A stretch of 6,669 nt of DNA from Phyllobacteriaceae bacterium (GTDB taxonomy: Bacteria > Pseudomonadota > Alphaproteobacteria > Rhizobiales > Ancalomicrobiaceae), in contig JAAYVT010000252.1 in the NCBI GenBank assembly GCA_012517025.1, forward strand, positions 1 through 6,669, written 5' to 3'. A program made the position numbers and the translations under genes. A model generated the notes under the pieces. The model saw nothing but the letters and a program-made list of their open reading frames with translations. It was not told the DNA's origin and searched no databases. How positions within the stretch are numbered: position 1 is the stretch's first letter; each line of letters starts with the position of its first letter. Positions 1-6,669 of the stretch are shown here, in pieces.

Positions 1-132
1 CGCCTGTTCGCCGTGCAGGTCCTCCACGGCCTGCGTCGCCGTCTGCAGCTGGTCGTCGAGCCGCGCTTCGTCGGCGCGGGTCTGGGAAATCGCCTGCTCG
101 ATCTGGGCGAGCGCGTCACGTCCGGAAATCAT
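1..132 (-). CDS. Partial hypothetical protein, N-terminal 44 residues, coiled-coil-like
   Basis: Third gene of the leftward operon; only its 5' end lies in the window. Translation from the ATG at 132 begins MISGRDALAQIEQAISQTRA and continues without a stop to the edge. The residues are almost all Ala, Gln, Glu, Asp, Leu and Arg with hydrophobic residues at heptad-like spacing, which suggests a long amphipathic helix or coiled coil. There is no signal peptide or membrane segment in the visible part. The start lies 5 bases after the stop of the upstream gene, and the purine-rich end of that gene (GGTGAG) may serve as a weak ribosome binding site, so translation is probably coupled. I do not recognise the family from 44 residues. 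The gene call is supported by the open frame, operon spacing and codon use; the function is open. Confidence 0.7.
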   Translation of the reverse strand, partial: MISGRDALAQIEQAISQTRADEARLDDQLQTATQAVEDLHGEQA

Positions 133-137
133 GGATC

Positions 138-1112
138 TCACCACTCGGTGATGGCGCCGGCCGAGGTCGGCATCGCCCAACGCACGTCGATCTCGCCGCG
201 GCGCTTGTCGCCGAGGACCGGGTTCTCGATGATGCCGTCGTCGGCCTTGTCGGCGGCGACGCGGTCGTAGGTCGCCTGCGGCACCCGCTGCCCCCAGATC
301 GTCACCGTCTTCGTCTGCTGGGTCTCTTCCGAGGTGATCACGCGCGGCAACGCCTGGCCCGACGGCCCGATCGCCTCGACGATCAGATAGAAGTTGCGCG
401 ACGCCTTGTTTGGCGGCAACCGATAGACGCCGGAGCGCACGCCCGGCCGGCTCACCACCCGGATCTGATAGACCTCGCGCAGCGTCGAGGTCAGCGCCGT
501 GGCGTCGGCGATCGCCGCCTTGGCGGCGGGAGCGTCCTGGCGCGTCAGCGCCGCCTGTCCGGCTTGCGCGATCGTATCGACGCGGGCGGTCGCCGCCGGC
601 ACCTTCGCTTCGTCGCGCGCCGTCTGCACCGCCTTGGTCAATTCCGCCGGCAGCGTCCGGGTGATCTCGACGCGTTGCGCCTCCGCCGCGCGCTCGGCCC
701 CGCCGACCACGAAATAGGAATATCCGCCGATCGCCACCGCCAGCGCGACCGCCGTGCCGCCGATGATCGCCGCCCAACGGCCGCGATCGATCCACATCAC
801 CGCCAGAGTGCGGGAGAGGCTCGGCGGTGTCGGCGTGTAGGAGAAACGGCTCTCCTCGAGCGAGCGCACGCCCTCCTCGATGATCGCGTCCGGCACCTCG
901 ATGCCCTGATCGGCATAGAGCTTCTTCAGCCGGGTGACCAACGCCGCCTTGCGGGCGTCGTCGTCGAGCTCCCGGAGCGCCACCGTCTCCTGGTGGCGCA
1001 GGGTGTCGACGACGTCCATCGCCAACATCAGGTCGTCGAGCTTCTGGGGCGCCGCGGCCGCGGACGGGGCGAGCCCGGCCGCGTTCGGCGACGTCGTCGC
1101 GACGTCGGTCAT
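138..1112 (-). CDS. Single-pass membrane protein, DUF6384-like
   Basis: 324 aa. Residues 1-22 are a low-complexity Ala/Pro/Thr tail. Residues 23-90 form a charged helical domain containing the block KLDDLMLAMDVVDTLRH (24-40), which I recall as the hallmark of the DUF6384 family. Residues 91-112 are a linker, and about 113-136 (Trp, Ile, Gly, Ala, Val rich) are one clear membrane helix. Residues 140-215 are an Ala-rich helical, probably coiled, segment, and 216-324 look like a beta-rich domain with many aromatic and polar residues. The anchor is internal, with no cleavable signal; which side each domain faces cannot be fixed, although the Arg-rich stretch just before the helix (RTLAVMWIDRGRW, 101-113) favours a cytoplasmic N-terminus. 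The ATG is preceded by GAGGA with 8-base spacing, and this site overlaps the upstream gene's TGA, so the two genes are likely translated together. Function is unknown. The gene is secure; the family name is from memory and moderately sure. Confidence 0.88.
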   Translation of the reverse strand: MTDVATTSPNAAGLAPSAAAAPQKLDDLMLAMDVVDTLRHQETVALRELDDDARKAALVTRLKKLYADQGIEVPDAIIEEGVRSLEESRFSYTPTPPSLSRTLAVMWIDRGRWAAIIGGTAVALAVAIGGYSYFVVGGAERAAEAQRVEITRTLPAELTKAVQTARDEAKVPAATARVDTIAQAGQAALTRQDAPAAKAAIADATALTSTLREVYQIRVVSRPGVRSGVYRLPPNKASRNFYLIVEAIGPSGQALPRVITSEETQQTKTVTIWGQRVPQATYDRVAADKADDGIIENPVLGDKRRGEIDVRWAMPTSAGAITEW

Positions 1113-1123
1113 CGCATGCGTCC

Positions 1124-2299
1124 TCAGGAGGCCTTGTCGAGATCGGCGCCGGCGGAGACCAGACGCGCGATGCGGCGCTTGCCGTCCTCGACCGCGTCGC
1201 GGATCTCGGCCGAGTTCTTGGTCGAAGCGTCGCGCATCTCGGCGATGATCTCGGTCGACTTGACCTGGAAGTTGACGACCGAGTCGACCAGCTTCTTGAC
1301 CGCGTCGGCGCGGATCGTCGGGCCGTAGCCGGCGCGCACCGCCGCCTCCTGCACCTTGTCGCCGATCTCGGCCAGCGACTCGAGGCTCTTCGACACGCCT
1401 TCCTTCATCGCGTTCAGCGTCTGCGTCGCCTCGTTGAGGCCGAACATGCCGGTGAACGAGGCCTTGAGCGCCGTCAACACCGAATCGTTGGTCGAGAAGA
1501 ACGAGACCGCCTGCTGATAGACCCGCTCCTTGGCGTTGGTCGTCTGCATCAGACGCGCCATGATCACTTCCGACGTGTTGTAACCGATGGTCAGGTTGTC
1601 GGAGAGATCCTTGGCGATCTGGTAGCGCTTCTCCTCGTCCTGGGTGCGGCGGACGTATTCGTCCCGCTCCAGCTCGAGCCGCGCCTTCTCGGCCGCCTCA
1701 CCTTGGAAGGCGGTGACCTTTTCGGAAGCCGCGGCGAGATCGGCCTTGGTCTGGTTCCAGTGGCTCTCGGCCTGCTTCAACACCTCGAGCGCCAGCACTT
1801 CGGCCTGCTTCAGCGCGCCGCTGAAGTCGCGATAGGCCTCGAGGATGGTGCCCTCGCGCTCGATCTGGTTCTTCGTCTCCTTGGAGACGTCGATGTAGAT
1901 CGAGCGGATCTTGTCGAAGCGATCGGCGATGTCGCCGCGGCTGAGCTTCATCCAGGCGTTGGTGGCGCGCTCGAACATGTCGAGTTTGCCGTCGGCGATC
2001 TGGTCGACCATCTTCTTGGCGTCGTCGCGGATGCTGTCGAAGCCGGCGGTGATCGCCTTGTAGCGCTCGCCGATCTCCATCTGCGACACCTGATTGCGCA
2101 CCACCTCGTTGAACACCTCGGCTTGACCGAGGGTGCGGGTGATGATCACAATCTTGTCGGGGCTGAGATCCGAGATCTTCTCGAGCAGGCCGACGATCGG
2201 CGCCTCCTGCGTCGCCGGCGGCGCCAAGCCGAGGTCGCGCAGCGCCCCCATGGCCTTGTCGAGATACTGCATCGGCGTTTTGACGAGGACGTCGCTCAC
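1124..2299 (-). CDS. Helical coiled-coil cytoplasmic protein of unknown function (often labelled 'cell surface protein')
   Basis: 391 aa from a GTG start, first gene of the leftward operon. The protein looks helical throughout, has no signal peptide, no membrane segment and no cysteine, and carries a probable coiled coil at about 163-235 rich in Lys, Glu, Gln and Ala. A conserved-looking core lies at 236-290 (IGYNTSEVIMARLMQ, then an Asn/Ser-rich helix ending SFTGMFGLNEA). The overall plan (helical N-part, long coiled coil, helical C-part near 330-380) loosely resembles the TelA/KlaA tellurite-resistance family, but I see no decisive motif. I recall close homologues in Rhizobiales annotated as 'cell surface protein', which the lack of any export signal does not support. 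I chose GTG at 2299 because GGGAGA sits 7 bases upstream; in-frame ATGs at 2350 and 2401 lack such a site and would add Arg-rich unstructured tails. Function unknown; the adjacent membrane protein is its likely partner. Confidence 0.9.
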   Translation of the reverse strand: MSDVLVKTPMQYLDKAMGALRDLGLAPPATQEAPIVGLLEKISDLSPDKIVIITRTLGQAEVFNEVVRNQVSQMEIGERYKAITAGFDSIRDDAKKMVDQIADGKLDMFERATNAWMKLSRGDIADRFDKIRSIYIDVSKETKNQIEREGTILEAYRDFSGALKQAEVLALEVLKQAESHWNQTKADLAAASEKVTAFQGEAAEKARLELERDEYVRRTQDEEKRYQIAKDLSDNLTIGYNTSEVIMARLMQTTNAKERVYQQAVSFFSTNDSVLTALKASFTGMFGLNEATQTLNAMKEGVSKSLESLAEIGDKVQEAAVRAGYGPTIRADAVKKLVDSVVNFQVKSTEIIAEMRDASTKNSAEIRDAVEDGKRRIARLVSAGADLDKAS

Positions 2300-2306
2300 G
2301 GGGGCT

Positions 2307-2312
2307 TCTCCC
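2307..2312 (-). promoter_or_regulatory. Ribosome binding site deciding the GTG start of the 391-aa protein
   Basis: GGGAGA on the minus strand, 7 bases before the GTG at 2299. It is the best Shine-Dalgarno match near any of the three in-frame starts and is the reason for preferring the short form over the ATGs at 2350 (adds 17 residues) and 2401 (adds 34 residues). Confidence 0.65.
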
Positions 2313-2468
2313 TGAATGGTCGGACGGACGATCCGCCGCGGCGTCGACATGGTGTCTCGGCGGGCGTTTCGCCAGGGGTCGAGGCTACGACACGCAGTCA
2401 CGCTCCCGATGACACCGCGACGCGCGCCGGCGCATTCGACACCGGGACCTCGCGGTTGTCCACCGGGG

Positions 2469-2494
2469 CGATGCGAGATCCGCCCGTCGCATCG
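2469..2494. promoter_or_regulatory. Dyad, candidate operator in the divergent intergenic region
   Basis: Perfect 8-bp inverted repeat CGATGCGA / TCGCATCG separated by 10 bp (arms 2469-2476 and 2487-2494). The arm centres are 18 bp apart, a spacing open to a dimeric regulator. It lies about 170 bp from the leftward gene start and 75 bp from the rightward transporter start, in the only region that can hold both promoters. No T-run follows it on either strand, so a terminator is less likely. No regulator gene is visible in the window, so the binding protein is unknown. Confidence 0.4.
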
Positions 2495-2529
2495 TCGCGG
2501 GCCGTCCGAGACTGGCGCGAATCCCGAAA

Positions 2530-2558
2530 ATCGATAGGATCGAATCGATCGAAATCGG
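2530..2558. repeat. Cluster of ATCGA repeats before the transporter start
   Basis: ATCGA occurs at 2530, 2539, 2544 and 2548 (the last two share one base), followed by ATCGG at 2554. Two ATCGAT palindromes are included (2530-2535 and 2544-2549). This is one of the few AT-richer patches in the divergent region. It sits 10-38 bases before the transporter GTG, where a -10 element or operator would be expected (TAGGAT at 2535-2540 is a 4/6 match to the -10 consensus, without a good -35 partner). Its role is inferred from position only. Confidence 0.35.
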
Positions 2559-2568
2559 AAATCCGCGC

Positions 2569-3759
2569 GTGCCCACCCTCCTCGTCCTGATCGTCGGCTA
2601 TCTCCTCAGCCAGTTCTACCGCTCCTTCCTCGCCGTCATCGCGCCCGAGCTCGGCCGCGACGTCGGCCTCGACGCGGCGTGGCTGGGGCTGGTCTCGGCC
2701 GCCTTCTTCGCCGCCTTCGCGGCCGTCCAGATCCCGGTCGGCGCCTCGCTCGACCGTTTCGGCGCCCGCCGCACCGTAGCCCTGCCGATGCTCCTCGCCG
2801 CGCTCGGCGCCGGCGTCTTCGCCTGGGCGCGCGAACCCTGGGTGTCGGTCGCCGGCATGGCGCTGATCGGTTTCGGTTGCGCGCCGATCTACATGGGCTC
2901 GCTGTTCGTGATCGGCCGCACCACCACGCCGCACCGCTTCGCGCTGTGGTCCTCGGCGATCGTCGGCATCGGCTCGCTCGGCAACCTCGCCGCCGCCACC
3001 CCGATGGCCGCCGCCGCGCAGGCCTTCGGCTGGCGGACCACCATGTTGGCGATCGCCGCCGCCACGCTGGTCTCCGCCGCGCTGGTGTTCGTGGTGGTCC
3101 GCGATCCCCCGCCGCTGATCGAGAAACACGCCGAGACCGGCCGTCGCCCGAGCCTCGTCGACGTCCTGGCGATCCGCGAGCTGTGGCCGCTCTTTCCGAT
3201 CGCGCTGACCTCCTACCCGATCGTGGTGGCGGTGCGCGGCCTGTGGGTCGGCCCCTATTTCTCCGACGTGCACGGGCTCGGCCCGATCGAGCGCGGCAAC
3301 GCCGTCTCGGTGATGGTCTTCGCGATGATCGCCGGCGCCTTCGTCTACGGCCCGCTCGACCGCTGGCTCGGCACCCGCAAATGGGTGGTGGTCGGCGGCA
3401 CGCTGGCGACCATCGCCGCGCTCGGCGCCCTCGCGCTCGCCCCGACCATGCCGGTCGGAGAGGCAAGCCTCGCCTTCGGCGCCATCGGCGGCCTCGGCAT
3501 GACCTACGGCGTGCTGATGGCCCACACCCGCGCCTTCCTCCCCGCCGCCCTGCTCGGGCGCGGCCTGACGCTGATGAACATGGCGCTGATCGGCGGCGCG
3601 GCGATCCTGCAGCCGCTCTCCGGCGTCTTCGTGAAGCGCATGCTCGCCGCCGGCGTCGCCCCGGCGAATGCCCACGGCACCCTCTACGGCGCCTTCGCCG
3701 TGGCGCTCGCGGCGACGCTGGCGGTCTACCTCCTGGCGAAGGACGCCCGCCCGCGCTGA
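2569..3759 (+). CDS. Major facilitator superfamily (MFS) transporter, substrate unknown
   Basis: 396 aa, the usual length for a 12-helix MFS permease of the inner membrane. Hydrophobic segments are visible near 3-25, 35-57, 69-86, 92-114, 124-149, 155-177, then a polar central loop (178-204), then 205-225, 245-266, 272-292, 299-320, 332-354 and 372-391. The family's motif A is clear in the loop between helices 2 and 3 (GASLDRFGARR, 58-68), with a degenerate copy after helix 8 (GPLDRWLGTRK, 261-271). Helix 1 carries YRSFLAVIAPEL (17-28), common in anion or drug-type MFS proteins. The GTG start is preceded by CGGAAA 7 bases upstream; the first in-frame ATG (residue 74) would remove helices 1-2, so GTG is right. 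It is divergent from the leftward operon and 177 bases before the cys genes. A role in sulfur compound transport is possible from position but not shown by sequence. Confidence 0.93.
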   Translation: MPTLLVLIVGYLLSQFYRSFLAVIAPELGRDVGLDAAWLGLVSAAFFAAFAAVQIPVGASLDRFGARRTVALPMLLAALGAGVFAWAREPWVSVAGMALIGFGCAPIYMGSLFVIGRTTTPHRFALWSSAIVGIGSLGNLAAATPMAAAAQAFGWRTTMLAIAAATLVSAALVFVVVRDPPPLIEKHAETGRRPSLVDVLAIRELWPLFPIALTSYPIVVAVRGLWVGPYFSDVHGLGPIERGNAVSVMVFAMIAGAFVYGPLDRWLGTRKWVVVGGTLATIAALGALALAPTMPVGEASLAFGAIGGLGMTYGVLMAHTRAFLPAALLGRGLTLMNMALIGGAAILQPLSGVFVKRMLAAGVAPANAHGTLYGAFAVALAATLAVYLLAKDARPR

Positions 3760-3788
3760 GCGAAAACCGTCGTCGTCGCCCCGCGTTC

Positions 3789-3804
3789 CCCGGCGAGCGC
3801 CGGG
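3789..3804 (+). terminator. Short GC hairpin after the transporter gene, possible terminator
   Basis: CCCGGCG-AG-CGCCGGG lies 29 bases after the transporter stop. It can pair as a 6-bp G/C stem with a GAGC loop. No run of T follows on the plus strand (the next bases are G-rich, then AAAAA), so it is not a canonical intrinsic terminator; it may instead be an RNA processing or protection element at the 3' end of the transporter message, or part of the cys leader. Confidence 0.3.
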
Positions 3805-3821
3805 CGGGAAAAACTGTTTCG

Positions 3822-3840
3822 CGCCGGCCGGCGAATTCGC
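3822..3840. repeat. Two overlapping perfect palindromes in the cys leader
   Basis: A 12-bp palindrome CGCCGGCCGGCG (3822-3833) overlaps a 10-bp palindrome GCGAATTCGC (3831-3840). They directly follow the only A/T-rich patch of the leader (GGAAAAACTGTTTC, 3807-3820, itself with GAAA/TTTC ends). The position about 100 bases upstream of the DUF2849-cysI-cysH operon fits a regulatory role, but no known CysB-type or other consensus is recognised. High GC makes some palindromes expected by chance. Confidence 0.25.
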
Positions 3841-3890
3841 AATCGCCGACGCCGCGACGATCGCGTCCCTCCTCTAGAAACGATGGAAGC

Positions 3891-3908
3891 GACCCGGACC
3901 CTCGGGTC
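3891..3908 (+). promoter_or_regulatory. Leader hairpin upstream of DUF2849-cysI-cysH
   Basis: GACCCG / CGGGTC form a perfect 6-bp stem with a 6-base loop, ending 28 bases before the DUF2849 start codon and 16 bases before its Shine-Dalgarno. If the transcript starts upstream of this point, the hairpin would sit in the 5' untranslated region. No recognised riboswitch core was found around it. Confidence 0.3.
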
Positions 3909-3924
3909 TCCCCATGCTCGCTTC

Positions 3925-3930
3925 GAGAGG
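3925..3930 (+). promoter_or_regulatory. Ribosome binding site of the DUF2849 gene
   Basis: GAGAGG, 6 bases before the ATG at 3937. It fixes the start there, rather than at the in-frame ATG at 3883, which lacks a comparable site and would add 18 residues not typical of the family. Confidence 0.7.
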
Positions 3931-3936
3931 CCGCCG

Positions 3937-4230
3937 ATGCGCATCCTGACCGCCAACCGCCTGATCGACGGCCGCGTCGTCTTCCGCGACGCCGACGGCC
4001 GCTGGGTCGAGCGCTTCGCCGACGCCGCCGTGCTCGATGCCGCGGCCACCGAGACCGCCCTCGCCGCCGCGGCCGCCGACGTCGCCGCCCGCCGCATCGT
4101 CGAGCCCTACGCCGTCGAGGTGATCGAGGTCGAGGGCCGCCGCGAGCCCAAGGCGATGCGCGAGAAGATCCGCGTCTCCGGTCCGACCTCGCCGTCGCGG
4201 GCCGCCGCCGACCTCTCCCGCGCCGCCTGA
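3937..4230 (+). CDS. DUF2849 family protein, sulfite-reduction operon accessory
   Basis: 97 aa, close to the usual length of DUF2849 proteins. The family pattern is plain: an N-terminal ILTANRLIDGRVVF (3-16), then the aromatic strand GRWVERF (21-27), an Ala-rich helix (30-52), the segment ARRIVEPYAVEVIE (51-64), and a basic stretch with EPKAMREKIRVSGPT (70-84). The small, soluble, apparently cytoplasmic protein has no signal or membrane segment and no cysteine, so it is not an electron carrier with metal-bound Cys. DUF2849 genes are typically found directly before the siroheme nitrite/sulfite reductase gene in alphaproteobacteria, as here with a 17-base gap, which points to a role in assembly, cofactor supply or electron delivery to that enzyme (inference). 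No biochemical function is known to me. The last 13 residues (Ser/Ala/Arg rich) look like a variable tail. Confidence 0.92.
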   Translation: MRILTANRLIDGRVVFRDADGRWVERFADAAVLDAAATETALAAAAADVAARRIVEPYAVEVIEVEGRREPKAMREKIRVSGPTSPSRAAADLSRAA

Positions 4231-4234
4231 CGCC

Positions 4235-4240
4235 CCGGAG
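4235..4240 (+). promoter_or_regulatory. Ribosome binding site of cysI
   Basis: CCGGAG ends 7 bases before the ATG at 4248 in the short gap after the DUF2849 stop. The open frame itself extends much further upstream through the transporter and DUF2849 genes in another frame, so this site and the family N-terminus define the true start. Confidence 0.65.
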
Positions 4241-4247
4241 CCGCCCC

Positions 4248-5911
<1,664 letters not shown>

Positions 5912-5915
<4 letters not shown>

Positions 5916-6669
5916 GCGCGGTCGAGCTCGTCGCCTTCGACCGCCGGCCGAAGACCCTCGCCGCCGAGGCGGCCGAGGCGCGGGCCTTCGCCCTCGACGC
6001 CGCCCACGCCGGCCGCGACGCCGGCGAGGTGATCGAACGGGCGATCCGCGACCTCTTCCCCGGCCGTCTCGCCGTGGTCTCCTCGTTCGGGGCGGAATCG
6101 GCGGTGCTGCTCGACCTCGTCGCCGAGGTCTCCACCGCCGTACCGATCCTCTTCGTCGACACCGGGCAACTCTTCGCCGAGACGCTCGCCCACCGCGACC
6201 GGCTGGTCGAGCGCCTCGGCTTCACCGACGTGCGCTCGCTCGGCCCCGATCCGGCGCGGCTCGCGGCCGAGGACGCCGACGGCTGGCTGTGGGACCGCGA
6301 TCCCGACGCCTGCTGCGCCCTGCGCAAGGTCGCCCCGCTCGCCACCGCGATCGGCGACTTCGACGCCTGGATCTCCGGCCGCAAGCGCTTCCAGGCCGGC
6401 ACCCGGGCGACGATCCCGACCTTCGAGGCCGACGGCGCCCGCATCAAGGTGAACCCGCTCGCCGCCTGGACGCCGGAGCGCCTCGCCGCGCGCGCCGTCG
6501 CCCGCGACCTGCCGGTCCATCCGCTGGTCGAGAAGGGCTTCCCCTCGATCGGCTGCCTGCCCTGCACCAGCCGCGTCGCCCCCGGCGAGGACCCGCGCGC
6601 CGGCCGCTGGCGCGGACGCTCCAAGACCGAATGCGGCATCCATCTCGGCCTCGCCGCCGGCGAGGAGAC
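5912..6669 (+). CDS. cysH: Adenylyl-sulfate (APS) reductase, 4Fe-4S type, 3' end outside window
   Basis: 252 residues visible, open to the edge. It belongs to the CysH/PAPS reductase family and reduces activated sulfate to sulfite with thioredoxin or glutaredoxin electrons, supplying the substrate of CysI. Features in order: nucleotide-binding loop SSFGAES (57-63), VDTGQLF (82-88), Cys134-Cys135 in ACCALRKV, ISGRKRF (154-160), Cys215-x2-Cys218 (GCLPC), and the catalytic ECGIH with Cys241. The CC plus CxxC set binds a 4Fe-4S cluster and marks the APS-reducing type (EC 1.8.4.10), known for example from Sinorhizobium meliloti, as opposed to the cluster-free E. coli PAPS enzyme. PAPS use by some cluster-containing members cannot be excluded. 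The ATG overlaps the cysI stop (ATGA). Proteins of this family end soon after ECGxH, so only a few codons are probably missing. Confidence 0.95.

Noticed and set aside
2300..2401. Longer forms of the 391-aa protein from ATG at 2350 or 2401
   Set aside because: Neither has a good ribosome binding site and both add Arg-rich tails; the GTG at 2299 has GGGAGA at 7-base spacing. The 2350 form cannot be fully excluded.
564..2590. Plus-strand open frames of 254 and 295 codons (564-1328, 1703-2590) opposite the leftward operon
   Set aside because: They are shadows of the minus-strand genes with biased composition and no recognisable domain. The second runs through the divergent promoter region.
3760..3936. 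SAM-type riboswitch before the sulfur operon
   Set aside because: I could not find a recognisable SAM-II or other riboswitch core; only simple hairpins and palindromes are seen.
3914..3949. 11-codon upstream reading frame with one Cys overlapping the DUF2849 start, considered as a leader peptide
   Set aside because: It has no Shine-Dalgarno, only one Cys codon and no attenuator structure after it.
2679..4247. Upstream extension of the cysI frame to 2679
   Set aside because: The extension is Arg/Pro-rich nonsense lying inside two real genes. The cysI ATG at 4248 has its own ribosome binding site and a family-like N-terminus.

Overview
The window comes from a high-GC alphaproteobacterium, most likely of the Hyphomicrobiales (Rhizobiales) type. 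This is inferred from the very strong G/C preference at third codon positions, the short high-GC intergenic spaces, and the pairing of a DUF2849 protein with a siroheme nitrite/sulfite reductase and an iron-sulfur type CysH. Genus cannot be read from the sequence.

Left part (1-2299, minus strand): a tightly packed operon transcribed leftwards. Its order is a 391-aa soluble, helical, coiled-coil protein; a 324-aa protein with one membrane segment and a DUF6384-like N-terminus; and the first 44 residues of a third, coiled-coil-like protein cut by the window edge. Gaps are 11 and 5 bases. The biochemical function of this module is not known to me. It looks like a cytoplasmic helical protein working with a membrane-anchored partner, loosely reminiscent of TelA/XpaC-type pairs.

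Middle (2300-2568): a divergent intergenic region with a clear 26-bp dyad (8-bp perfect arms, 10-bp spacer) and a cluster of ATCGA repeats. On its right side is a rightward 12-TM major facilitator transporter (2569-3759) of unknown substrate.

Right part (3760-6669, plus strand): a 177-base palindrome-rich leader, then a cysteine-biosynthesis operon of a DUF2849 small protein, cysI (siroheme/4Fe-4S sulfite reductase) and cysH (4Fe-4S APS reductase, running off the window). CysH would reduce adenylyl sulfate to sulfite with thiol electrons, and CysI would reduce sulfite to sulfide for cysteine synthesis. The cysI stop and cysH start overlap (ATGA). The junction can form two mutually exclusive hairpins: one places a perfect but distant Shine-Dalgarno at ideal spacing, the other buries the cysH start codon. 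Compared with the arrangement I know from relatives (cysG-DUF2849-cysI-DUF934-cysH), no siroheme synthase gene precedes DUF2849 and no DUF934 gene lies between cysI and cysH.
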